Assembly (NCBI GenBank): GCA_016840245.1 | Contig: JAEOST010000699.1 | Coordinates: 1 to 6,596, forward strand | Length of the DNA: 6,596 nt | Source of the DNA: Candidatus Thorarchaeota archaeon | GTDB lineage: Archaea > Asgardarchaeota > Thorarchaeia > Thorarchaeales > Thorarchaeaceae | Reading direction: 5' to 3' | Part shown: positions 1 to 6,187 of the stretch, piece after piece | Layout: the number at the start of each line of letters is the position of its first letter | Position numbering within the stretch: the first letter of the stretch is position 1 | Program-made: the position numbers and the translations under genes | The notes under the pieces: model-generated | The model's database searches: none | Seen by the model: the letters and a program-made list of their open reading frames with translations, nothing else | What the model was told of the DNA's origin: nothing

Positions 1-839
1 AGACCTGGAAATGCGAAGAAAATGTCTGTCACTCGCATTACAATCTCGTCCAACTTCCCACCATAATACCCTGATGCTGCGCCTATGAAAGTGCCAATTA
101 TGACCGCAACGAGTACAACTTGTATTGCAATTCGAAGATCCACCTGAGCTCCCCAAATGATACGACTGTATGTGTCGCCACCGTTGTCATCTGCGCCCCA
201 GATATGTTCGGGACTTGGTGGGTCTTTAGCATCCTCCCAGATTCTTTCTTCAGGTCCGTAGGGGGCAAGATATGGTGCAAAAATTGCAACCATTGTAAAT
301 CCGACGATGATGAAGATACCTGCAACAACTAGAGGACTCTTCCTGATTAGGTATATGCTGTAGCGGGTCTCTTTCAACCGTGGTCTCATGTCCTCAAGAA
401 ACTCGTCAAGCCAGAGGTCTCTGACCTGAGGTGGAAGCCAGATGAGTAGGATGAGAAGAGCTGCAAGTCCCTGGAACAACCAGCCTACAACACCAGGAAT
501 TGCCAGATAGAGTGCAATCTGGATTAAGCCCAGATAGAAAGACCAACTGAATCCTTGAGACTCACCATCACTAACAGCATTAAAGATCTGAAGTGTAAAG
601 AAACCAATCACAAGAGCTAGAAAGCCCTGAAAGAGAAAGGCACTGAGATAAACTGGGACTTCTACAGTCCCATAGAAATCAAGGACACCATAAATGATAT
701 TCCCAAAGAAAATCACCCCACCAAATATCATCTGACCCAGAGCAATCACGAAGAGTAGAGCTTGCACTATCTTCAGGGGTAGAGTATCATGACTTGTTTG
801 AGGAACATCTCCGTAGGTTCGGGATTCTTCTATTGTCAT
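1..839 (-). CDS. dppC: DppC/OppC-like ABC importer permease, 3' end cut by window edge
   Basis: Inner-membrane permease subunit of a peptide/nickel-type (Dpp/Opp) ABC importer. I translated it from the ATG at 839; 279 complete codons are in the window and the frame stays open to the edge. Residues about 160-198 match the OppC_N segment (IRKSPLVVAGIFIIVGF, then APYLAPYGP). The family signature GADDNGGDTYSRIIWGAQVD follows at about 215-234. The visible part ends in LDEIVMRVTDIFFAFPGL, a typical stretch of the BPD transporter domain, so the EAA loop lies outside. Unusually, about 155 residues precede OppC_N and carry four hydrophobic stretches (about 22-45, 62-86, 98-118 and 119-136), ending in a charged linker. 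Canonical DppC proteins are about 300 residues and lack this. The start has a perfect GGAGG and sits 11 bases after dppB, so the two are co-translated. The true substrate (peptide, sugar or nickel) cannot be read from the sequence. Confidence 0.9.
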   Translation of the reverse strand, partial: MTIEESRTYGDVPQTSHDTLPLKIVQALLFVIALGQMIFGGVIFFGNIIYGVLDFYGTVEVPVYLSAFLFQGFLALVIGFFTLQIFNAVSDGESQGFSWSFYLGLIQIALYLAIPGVVGWLFQGLAALLILLIWLPPQVRDLWLDEFLEDMRPRLKETRYSIYLIRKSPLVVAGIFIIVGFTMVAIFAPYLAPYGPEERIWEDAKDPPSPEHIWGADDNGGDTYSRIIWGAQVDLRIAIQVVLVAVIIGTFIGAASGYYGGKLDEIVMRVTDIFFAFPG

Positions 840-845
840 TTCATT

Positions 846-851
846 ACCTCC
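846..851 (-). promoter_or_regulatory. Strong Shine-Dalgarno for the dppC-like gene
   Basis: GGAGGT read on the minus strand, seven bases before the ATG at 839. Its first G is also the last base of the dppB stop codon TAG, so termination and re-initiation are tightly coupled. An ATG at 844 lies between them but is followed after one codon by TGA, which rules it out as the start. Confidence 0.8.
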
Positions 852-1894
852 TATCCGAACCTGATACGCGGATCAAGCGTACCATACATCAAGTCAACTA
901 GCAGATTGGCAGTGACGAATATTAGAGCCACCAGTAGAGTAAATCCGTTTATTGCAGCCATATCAGAGTTGAGAATAGCTCTGACAGCCCATCGACCTAA
1001 TCCCGGCCAGTTATAGATAGTCTCCGTAAGCACAGCACCAGACATCAATGCTCCAAAAGCTAGACCAATAACAGTAACAGTTGGAATGAGTGCATTTCGT
1101 AATGCGTGCTTGTAGATGACAACTCTCTCAGTCAATCCTTTTGACTTGGCCAGTGTTATGTAATCTTCCTGCATGACCTCAAGCATACTGGAACGCATCA
1201 TCCTGGTAATGATAGCCAGTGTGAGATATCCCAAGCAGAATCCAGGTAGCACTAGGTGTAATACCGAGTCGACGAATAAGAGATAGTCCTGCTGAAACAC
1301 AAGAGAATCTATTGTTAGGAATCCAGTGACTCGGTCCTCTATGGGATAAGTGAACCATCTAGGGCTAAATCTCTCACCTGAGGGGAAGTATGGCAATCCA
1401 GCCATATTGAGCTGGAAGAACAACACGTATTTCAATAGAAGCCCAAACCAAAAGATTGGCATGGACACACCTGCAAGGGAGAACACTCTAGTGAAGTGGT
1501 CAACTGGTTGATCCTTTTTAGTTGCAGAGATTATCCCTAAGGGGATACCAATGACCACGGCAAATATCATTGAAACCATAGCTAACTCAATTGTTGCTGG
1601 GAACTTCAGTGCAATTACTTCCAGAACTGGTGAATCTCCTCCGGATGATGTGCTTGTTCCCCAATCACCTTGAAACAGGTTAGACAGATACAAAAAGTAC
1701 TGAACAACCAATGGTTGATCGAATCCATGTGATCTTATGATACCTGGAATAGCGGCATCTGGAGTTCGCTCTGTGATATACATCGCGATTGGGTCACCAA
1801 CGACGTAAGAGAGAAACCAAGTTATTGTCAATACTCCGAAAACGACAGGTATGGCTAATATGACCCGTCTTAGGATGAAGTCTCTCAGCTTCAT
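851..1894 (-). CDS. dppB: DppB/OppB-like ABC importer permease
   Basis: First inner-membrane permease of the same Dpp/Opp-type importer; it pairs with the DppC-like subunit to form the translocation channel. It has 347 residues, close to the usual DppB length. The N-terminal helix (RRVILAIPVVFGVLTITWFL) and the following GDP are family hallmarks. A periplasm-facing region containing FQGDWGTS comes next, then membrane helices at about 103-122, 139-161, 211-231, 272-291 and 315-336. The EAA loop that docks on the ATPase is at about 245-271 (YITLAKSKGLTERVVIYKHA). The NWPGLGRWA and LYxTLDPRIR-like C-terminal motifs are also present. The ATG at 1894 has GAGGA (1906-1902) seven bases upstream. It is the first gene of its minus-strand unit; no substrate-binding protein gene precedes it. 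A hairpin and a possible TATA box lie in its leader. Confidence 0.93.
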   Translation of the reverse strand: MKLRDFILRRVILAIPVVFGVLTITWFLSYVVGDPIAMYITERTPDAAIPGIIRSHGFDQPLVVQYFLYLSNLFQGDWGTSTSSGGDSPVLEVIALKFPATIELAMVSMIFAVVIGIPLGIISATKKDQPVDHFTRVFSLAGVSMPIFWFGLLLKYVLFFQLNMAGLPYFPSGERFSPRWFTYPIEDRVTGFLTIDSLVFQQDYLLFVDSVLHLVLPGFCLGYLTLAIITRMMRSSMLEVMQEDYITLAKSKGLTERVVIYKHALRNALIPTVTVIGLAFGALMSGAVLTETIYNWPGLGRWAVRAILNSDMAAINGFTLLVALIFVTANLLVDLMYGTLDPRIRFG

Positions 1895-1920
1895 TGATTT
1901 ATCCTCTACTAGCTATGATG

Positions 1921-1950
1921 GCCAACGTCCCATCTCTAGGACGTTCTGGC
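1921..1950 (-). promoter_or_regulatory. Imperfect inverted repeat in the dppB leader
   Basis: ACGTCC (1925-1930) pairs with GGACGT (1939-1944) around an 8-base loop. The outer GCCA (1921-1924) pairs with TGGC (1947-1950) across a two-base bulge. It begins about 15 bases upstream of the dppB Shine-Dalgarno and lies just downstream of where a transcript from the TATA-like box at 1981-1988 would start. That position suits either a repressor operator or an RNA hairpin affecting translation. Function is inferred from position only. Confidence 0.4.
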
Positions 1951-1980
1951 GAAATCTGTGTGCCTTACTTAAGAGTTTGG

Positions 1981-1988
1981 TTATACAA
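1981..1988 (-). promoter_or_regulatory. Possible archaeal TATA box for the dppBC-like operon
   Basis: TTGTATAA on the minus strand. A start about 26 bases downstream would fall near 1958 and give a leader of about 64 bases containing the hairpin at 1921-1950. Other AT-rich candidates lie further upstream (2077-2086), so this choice is tentative. Confidence 0.35.
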
Positions 1989-2116
1989 GCCTCTGAATTA
2001 AAGCACCAAGGTAAGAATGTCCTGAGCGTTCTGATTATATTCCTTTGCTCTCACGCCAATAGCTTTGACCATTGTCTATATTATTCAATCGGCTGATGCC
2101 AACGCGCAGTCAGAAG

Positions 2117-2125
2117 AATTTATAG
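2117..2125 (+). promoter_or_regulatory. Possible TATA box for the small membrane protein/nucleotidyltransferase unit
   Basis: AATTTATAG fits the archaeal box A pattern. A start about 26 bases on would be near 2148, leaving a leader of about 58 bases with an AGGATGA Shine-Dalgarno at 2194-2200. A second TATA-like string (TGTATACA, 2158-2164 region) lies closer to the gene and cannot be excluded. Confidence 0.4.
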
Positions 2126-2206
2126 CAGGGACAGAATATTTCGCGTCTGGATTAGATGTATACAAGCTAGCTCTATGTTCAAGGTTAACTCAAAGGATGA
2201 ACTATA

Positions 2207-2482
2207 ATGTCAGAGGATTCAGGAACTGGTAAGGTGTGGGCGAAACGTTTTGGTTGGTTATTCCTGGCGATGCTAGTTTTCATAGGAACTCCGTTCATAT
2301 TATCGATGGTTGGTGATCTGACGGGAGTCACAGCATTCAGAGATATCTTTGGACCTCTAGTTTTCTGGAACGAATTATCTGGACCATCTTTTGTCTTAGC
2401 ATTTGCAATCATTGTTGGATTAGTTGCCGCGATTATGTTCTTCATCCTGAAGTCATTTGAGACTACAGAAGGTGCTTGGTAG
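2207..2482 (+). CDS. Small two-helix membrane protein, function unknown
   Basis: A 91-residue protein that I do not recognise as a named family. A short polar N terminus with K9, K13 and R14 precedes the first membrane helix (about 15-35, FGWLFLAMLVFIGTPFILSM). A loop of about 25 residues follows (GDLTGVTAFRDIFGPLVFWN), then a second helix (about 61-82) and a short tail ending KSFETTEGAW. The positive residues before helix 1 and K82 after helix 2 suggest both ends face the cytoplasm. The ATG at 2207 is six bases after AGGATGA (2194-2200), a good archaeal ribosome binding site. It begins the plus-strand unit, with the first nucleotidyltransferase gene starting 79 bases after its stop. It could be a membrane partner of those enzymes, but only the gene order says so. 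Confidence 0.75.
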   Translation: MSEDSGTGKVWAKRFGWLFLAMLVFIGTPFILSMVGDLTGVTAFRDIFGPLVFWNELSGPSFVLAFAIIVGLVAAIMFFILKSFETTEGAW

Positions 2483-2529
2483 ACCAAAGAATGTAATGTA
2501 CTCATCATCTTCAGTCAATTTCATTACTA

Positions 2530-2544
2530 AGTTATGGAATAACT
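2530..2544. repeat. Short inverted repeat upstream of the first nucleotidyltransferase
   Basis: AGTTAT-GGA-ATAACT, a perfect 6-base inverted repeat with a 3-base spacer, ending 17 bases before the ATG at 2562. It could be a small operator or chance in AT-rich DNA. No clear TATA box is associated with it. Confidence 0.3.
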
Positions 2545-2561
2545 GGACAGGAGTGGAGATT

Positions 2562-3443
2562 ATGCATAAGACATACCCAGACAAGTTTCCTACACCTGAG
2601 AAGTTCAGAGAGTTTCTAGTCAATCTAAAGTCACTAAAGTATCATGAAGCAGCCATTGATTTAGTACTTAGGATTGTCAGGGAGATACCAAGTGTTGAGT
2701 GTGTCATATTGAAGGGATCTTTGGGGAAGAGTAAGGGGGATATCTTCTCAGATATTGACTTCTATGTGATTCACCAAGGAAATGATGAGGATTCAATCCA
2801 CCTGAGAGATGAAATCACTGAGAAGGTTGATGCAACAGGTAAGATTGTTCAGTACTTTCCGTCAACAGTGAATCATAGAGATTGCATTATCTATTTGGAA
2901 CCATTCATCAAGTTCGAGCTCGGAATTCAGACAGTAGATTCTGCAAGAATAAGTTGGTCTGCATCGATAGGGAAAGTCCTCTTTGATAGAAATGGTGTGG
3001 GTGCTCAGATTCAATCTGATACAGCTGACATCAAATTTAGCATTCAAGACAATATACTCCCATTGCAGACCATGGCATTCTCTGTTCCAACATGGTGTTA
3101 TATTGTAGCGGGGATGATAGTTCGCGGTGAACATGTGACTGCTCTCAACTATCTCAATTGGGTGAGAGATGAGATGCTGAAGTGCAGTAGTTGGTTACTC
3201 AATCAATGGGACGAAGGACCAAGAAGAGCTGAATCGCGATATCCAGAGGAAGTGTTAGGATACTACCATTCATCGTTTGTTTCCAAGATTGAAGATTCGT
3301 GGCATGCATTGGATGTATTTCTTCAATGGTATGAGAACTGGATGGGACCGATATTCAAAGAACAGAAATTGAATCACTCATTGTCGCAGGTTGAAACAAT
3401 AAGACTTGTAATGCAATTTCTCAAAGAAAAATCAGGAATGTGA
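2562..3443 (+). CDS. Nucleotidyltransferase, first of two tandem paralogs (lincosamide/aminoglycoside NTase-like)
   Basis: A 293-residue protein of the DNA polymerase beta-type nucleotidyltransferase superfamily. The catalytic motif is intact: GS at 52-53 (LKGSLGKSKGD) and the metal-binding D64 and D66 (FSDIDFYVI). E119 in KFEL is the likely third carboxylate. Residues about 163-290 form a helical domain with RGEHVTAL (188-195), QWDEGPRRAE (215-224) and WYENWM. The layout and the RGEHxxAL motif recall Lnu(B)/Lnu(F)-type lincosamide and small aminoglycoside nucleotidyltransferases, which attach AMP to a drug hydroxyl; here the substrate is unknown. I chose the ATG at 2562 because GGAG (2550-2553) lies eight bases upstream and the N terminus then aligns with the paralog. 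The open frame extends back to 2457, overlapping the membrane protein gene, without paralog support. It is followed by its paralog after 59 bases. Confidence 0.87.
   Translation: MHKTYPDKFPTPEKFREFLVNLKSLKYHEAAIDLVLRIVREIPSVECVILKGSLGKSKGDIFSDIDFYVIHQGNDEDSIHLRDEITEKVDATGKIVQYFPSTVNHRDCIIYLEPFIKFELGIQTVDSARISWSASIGKVLFDRNGVGAQIQSDTADIKFSIQDNILPLQTMAFSVPTWCYIVAGMIVRGEHVTALNYLNWVRDEMLKCSSWLLNQWDEGPRRAESRYPEEVLGYYHSSFVSKIEDSWHALDVFLQWYENWMGPIFKEQKLNHSLSQVETIRLVMQFLKEKSGM
2739..2773 (+). repeat. 35-base near-identical tract, copy 1 (NTase DxD motif)
   Basis: It matches 3677-3711 with one mismatch (TTC versus TTT, synonymous). It encodes DIFSDIDFYVI of the active site. The rest of the two genes has diverged far more at the DNA level, including within the other conserved protein block. 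Confidence 0.75.
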
Positions 3444-3502
3444 GTATCACAGAAGACTCATTTACAGAGACTGTCATTATCCTACTTTGAGGGAGTAGAA
3501 TA

Positions 3503-4381
3503 TTGAACAACTACCCAGAAAGATATCCTTCTGTTGAAGATTTGAAAGGCTTTCTTAGAGATACAAAGACCACTGAATACCATGAGGAAATCATTCAGAA
3601 AGCCACTGACGTACTTCAGACTATCCCCGAAGTCGATTGCATTCTCTTAATGGGTTCATTGGGAAAAGGAGAGGGCGATATCTTTTCAGATATTGACTTC
3701 TATGTGATTCATGAGGGGAACAAAGAGGATTCGCAATCTCTCAAAAGTAAGATGTTGAGGATGATTGACGAGAATTGTGAAGTCTTGTATGGATACACTA
3801 CAGGTTTTCAAAAACGGGACAATATCATATTCATGAACCCTCTTGTGAAATTCGAACTCAACATACGTTCAGCTGAGGAGTCAGTAGGCAATTGGAAATA
3901 TGCAAAAACTAGGATTCTCTATGACCCGAAAGGTATCGGAAAGCGCTTACAAGAAGATGCTGAAGAAATCATCTTCACGTTAGATCAGATTCTACCCTGG
4001 TTGAGTAATAGTGCGATATTCCTTCCAACTATGTTCTATCTAGCATCATCTTTTGTGGTTAGAGGAGAGTATGCTACAGCAATGGATGGAGTTGATTGGA
4101 TTAGAAGTGAAATGTTACGAATCAGTGGTTGGTTACTGGGACAATGGGATGAGGGTCCTAGAAGAGCTGAAACACGGTTCCCATCAGAGATTCTCTCATA
4201 CTATTGGGATTCGAGAGTTTTGACCCCCAAGGAGATTTTTCAATCAACGTCTATTCTGATGGACTGGTACGAAACTTGGATGGTGCCGCGATTCGAAGAA
4301 TTAGAGATACCACATTCTGGGTATCAAGTGAAAATACTTCGGGAAGTAGTTCCGACTCTTGAAGAGAAAACAAGAGAGTAG
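3503..4381 (+). CDS. Nucleotidyltransferase, second tandem paralog
   Basis: A 292-residue paralog of the preceding gene, roughly 40-45% identical by eye and collinear apart from compensating one-residue gaps. The catalytic GS is at 51-52 (MGSLGKGEGD), the aspartates are D63 and D65, and the likely third carboxylate is E118 (VKFEL). The helical domain carries RGEYATAM (187-194), QWDEGPRRAE (214-223) and WYETWM. YDPKGIG before the helical domain again recalls Lnu(F)-type enzymes. It starts with TTG at 3503: a strong GAGGGAG (3489-3495) lies seven bases upstream, and the next residues NNYPERYP align with KTYPDKFP of the first copy. With both active sites intact, both copies are probably working enzymes that may differ in substrate. 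They may also act as a heterodimer. It converges with the transcarbamylase gene after 32 bases. Confidence 0.87.
   Translation: MNNYPERYPSVEDLKGFLRDTKTTEYHEEIIQKATDVLQTIPEVDCILLMGSLGKGEGDIFSDIDFYVIHEGNKEDSQSLKSKMLRMIDENCEVLYGYTTGFQKRDNIIFMNPLVKFELNIRSAEESVGNWKYAKTRILYDPKGIGKRLQEDAEEIIFTLDQILPWLSNSAIFLPTMFYLASSFVVRGEYATAMDGVDWIRSEMLRISGWLLGQWDEGPRRAETRFPSEILSYYWDSRVLTPKEIFQSTSILMDWYETWMVPRFEELEIPHSGYQVKILREVVPTLEEKTRE
3677..3711 (+). repeat. 35-base near-identical tract, copy 2 (NTase DxD motif)
   Basis: Partner of 2739-2773, differing at one synonymous position. It is in the same reading frame of the second nucleotidyltransferase gene. Confidence 0.75.
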
Positions 4382-4403
4382 GAGCCAGAGAACTCTGACT
4401 CCT
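4380..4403. terminator. Hairpin between convergent genes, possible bidirectional terminator
   Basis: AGGAGCCAGA (4380-4389) pairs with TCTGACTCCT (4394-4403) with one C-A mismatch, leaving a GAAC loop. It begins within the stop codon of the plus-strand nucleotidyltransferase and ends ten bases past the minus-strand transcarbamylase stop. On the minus strand a short T run (TTGTTTTC) follows; on the plus strand there is none. Archaeal termination relies mainly on T tracts, so the role is uncertain. Confidence 0.45.
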
Positions 4404-4413
4404 GCTGAGAAAT

Positions 4414-5445
4414 CTAGATACGTGCCATGGTTAGTGCCATTATTGCCTTCTGAACGTGCAATCGATTTTCAGCTACATCATAGACAATGGATCTTGGACC
4501 ATCACACACCGCATCAGTGACCTCTGCATTCCGGTCAACAGGACCACAGTGTGTAAAGAACGCATCATTCGTCTTTGCCATCCAATCCTTAGTTGTAATC
4601 CAATCATCATACTTAGCTGCTATTTCGATCTCCTTCTTCTTGGCAGTATCAACACCCTGCTTCCCCATCATATCGTAGAAACCAGATGTCATCCAATTAC
4701 GAGAGTATACAATATCAGCATCCTTGTAGGCCTCGTCCAAGTCGTGGACAATCTCAAAGTTACCATCTGATGCAGCAGCATTCTCCTCACACATCTTAAT
4801 GACTTGAGGATCTAAATCATAACCAGGTGGATGAGCAAGTGTGACATCCATTCCAAATCGTGAGTTAATGAGAATACTCTCTTGAACAGAGCACCAAGAA
4901 CGTACAAGAGCTCCCTTACCCCAGACCTGTACAAACTTCTTTTTCTTGAGGTCTTTACCTGCATGCATTCGATAACCCATTACATCTGCGAGTCCCTGGC
5001 AAGGATGATACATATCATGCGCCATTGAAACGATTGGGACACTTGCATGTTGTGCATATTCCTGTAGTAGTTCTTGACCTTGGCCGTAATATTCCAATGC
5101 GGTCTCGAGAATGCGTATCCCAATCCCAACAGCGTATCGACTCATCACATTCCCTGCATCTTCTATGGTCTCACCGGCACTCTTGGCAGATTTTAATCGC
5201 ATAGATTTGGGTTCGAGGAACTGCGCGTGGCCACCCAGCTCGGTTGCTGCAGCCTCGAAAGACTGCCTCGTTCTCACACTAGGATTGTAAAAGAACATGA
5301 AGAACGTCCGACGATCCAGACAGTTGTTCAATGGATGATCATAACGTTTCTCCTTCATCTCAAAAGCAAGATCGAGTGTACGCTCAAGTTCTTCAACACT
5401 CCAATCTTGTGTACATAGTAGGTCGCGTCCATAAAGACTATTCAT
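4414..5445 (-). CDS. Transcarbamylase of the ornithine/N-acetylornithine carbamoyltransferase group, substrate uncertain
   Basis: A 343-residue enzyme that should transfer a carbamoyl group from carbamoyl phosphate to an amine, as in arginine or related metabolism, in the cytoplasm. Carbamoyl phosphate motifs are present: SVRTR (56-60), HPCQ (147-150) and R305. The start NSLYGRDLLCTQDWSVEEL, the FYNPSVRTR block and the end ENRLHVQKAIMAL closely resemble Xanthomonas-type N-acetylornithine carbamoyltransferase. FGMDVTLAHPPGYDL instead recalls YgeW. The usual HCLP is HCGP (299-302), and the Lys of AOTCase that is carboxylated (K302 there, from memory) is E307 here. The knot-region loop has AOTCase length but different residues. 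Automatic annotation would probably call it argF, but the substrate is open. I prefer the ATG at 5445, which matches the family N terminus, over a TTG at 5466 that adds seven residues. No clear Shine-Dalgarno is visible. Confidence 0.88.
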   Translation of the reverse strand: MNSLYGRDLLCTQDWSVEELERTLDLAFEMKEKRYDHPLNNCLDRRTFFMFFYNPSVRTRQSFEAAATELGGHAQFLEPKSMRLKSAKSAGETIEDAGNVMSRYAVGIGIRILETALEYYGQGQELLQEYAQHASVPIVSMAHDMYHPCQGLADVMGYRMHAGKDLKKKKFVQVWGKGALVRSWCSVQESILINSRFGMDVTLAHPPGYDLDPQVIKMCEENAAASDGNFEIVHDLDEAYKDADIVYSRNWMTSGFYDMMGKQGVDTAKKKEIEIAAKYDDWITTKDWMAKTNDAFFTHCGPVDRNAEVTDAVCDGPRSIVYDVAENRLHVQKAIMALTMARI

Positions 5446-5520
5446 CTTGGTCACAAGTTTCCACAAGACAAAGTATCTTGGATTTAGGTCTATCGACAGG
5501 AGCGTTTTTCACTAATCGTG

Positions 5521-5527
5521 GATAAAA
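5521..5527 (-). promoter_or_regulatory. Possible TATA box for the transcarbamylase gene
   Basis: TTTTATC on the minus strand, preceded by a purine-rich GAGAAA that could act as a BRE. A start near 5498 would leave a leader of about 53 bases. It sits within 11 bases after the upstream HEAT-like gene's stop, so read-through from that gene is an equally good explanation for expression. Confidence 0.35.
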
Positions 5528-5531
5528 TTTC

Positions 5532-6116
5532 TCAAACCCCCAATCGAATTGGAGCAAATAGTTCGGAGGAGGCCTCATCTAATGTTGCTGGAGCCTTTGG
5601 TGACTTTTGTCGTGGCTTTTTCACCGACTTGACCTTTATTCCAAGCCGTTTACATACAGACCTAAGAGCCTTGATGGAGGTTTCAGTCCATCCTGTAATA
5701 TCAACTGTACCTGTTGCAGCAAAGGCTAGAACCATTTTCTTAAATTCGGATTGATGCTGATTTCCAACCGTCTGAGCCGCATAACTAACTATATAGCTTC
5801 TCTTGTGTGGTTTTGACTCCTGGTACAAATCAATCAATCTCTGACATGCTTGCTCGTTGGCAAGACAGGCCAATGTCTTGAGGGCTACAAACCATTGTTC
5901 AATCTCACCAGATTTCAAAAGACTCTCGCAGAGATCCATTATCTTAGGATCACCTCTTCTGGCAAGCTCTAGCATCATAGGAGTCCTTACAAATAGATAG
6001 GTAGAATCGTCATTCACTCGTTCCCATAGTGATTCTGAATCAAATTCAGCATAGTATGAATGCATTACCCTGCTGGAAGAGTCCCTACTGGTAAGAACGA
6101 GATTAGGTTGCTCCAT
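5532..6116 (-). CDS. HEAT-like helical repeat protein with basic C-terminal tail
   Basis: A 194-residue, apparently soluble protein. Residues about 45-135 form a run of amphipathic helix pairs (MMLELARRGDPKIMDLCESL, then QWFVALKTLACLA and YIVSYAAQTVG) spaced like HEAT or ARM repeats, which usually bind other proteins. The first 40 residues are polar, with YYAEFDSESLWERV. A helix at about 143-158 is followed by a lysine/proline-rich tail (KVKSVKKPRQKSPKAPAT) and a final hydrophobic ELFAPIRLGV. I see no catalytic motif or membrane segment. The ATG at 6116 has no Shine-Dalgarno, but a TATA-like box centred 26 bases upstream points to a leaderless transcript. The transcarbamylase starts 86 bases downstream on the same strand; a functional link is possible but unsupported. 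Confidence 0.75.
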   Translation of the reverse strand: MEQPNLVLTSRDSSSRVMHSYYAEFDSESLWERVNDDSTYLFVRTPMMLELARRGDPKIMDLCESLLKSGEIEQWFVALKTLACLANEQACQRLIDLYQESKPHKRSYIVSYAAQTVGNQHQSEFKKMVLAFAATGTVDITGWTETSIKALRSVCKRLGIKVKSVKKPRQKSPKAPATLDEASSELFAPIRLGV

Positions 6117-6137
6117 GAATAAAAGTGATGACGTCTT

Positions 6138-6146
6138 CTAATAAGG
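6138..6146 (-). promoter_or_regulatory. TATA-like box for a leaderless HEAT-like gene
   Basis: CCTTATTAG on the minus strand, centred about 26 bases before the ATG at 6116. With the usual archaeal spacing, transcription would start at or next to the start codon. This fits the absence of a ribosome binding site. Confidence 0.45.
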
Positions 6147-6187
6147 TCGTCACTCTCGGTGATTACGAGATGATAGAGAAATTAGGA

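Larger units (their letters stand above)
1895..2206. other. Divergent intergenic region, 312 bases
   Basis: This separates the minus-strand permease operon from the plus-strand membrane protein/nucleotidyltransferase genes. It holds the dppB Shine-Dalgarno (1902-1906), an imperfect hairpin (1921-1950), a possible minus-strand TATA box (1981-1988) and a possible plus-strand TATA box (2117-2125). The stretch 1990-2110 is moderately AT-rich with other TATA-like strings, for example around 2077-2086. I see no convincing small gene in it on either strand. Confidence 0.7.

Noticed and set aside
1851..2096. 81-codon plus-strand open frame
   Set aside because: It starts antisense inside dppB and runs through the intergenic region, with no ribosome binding site, domain or sensible composition.
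2185..2508. 107-codon minus-strand open frame opposite the small membrane protein
   Set aside because: It is a shadow of the plus-strand gene, which has a good ribosome binding site and clear membrane helices; the antisense product has low-complexity polar composition.
2457..2561. N-terminal extension of the first nucleotidyltransferase
   Set aside because: It would overlap the membrane protein gene, has no Shine-Dalgarno and no counterpart in the paralog; the ATG at 2562 has both signal and alignment support.
3123..3232. HEPN-type RNase toxin motif in the NTase helical domains (MNT/HEPN toxin-antitoxin idea)
   Set aside because: No Rx4-6H motif is present. The RGEH/RGEY motif matches drug-NTase helical domains instead, and both copies keep active NTase residues.
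5446..5466. TTG start for the transcarbamylase adding MWKLVTK
   Set aside because: The ATG at 5445 reproduces the family N terminus, and no better ribosome binding site favours the TTG.
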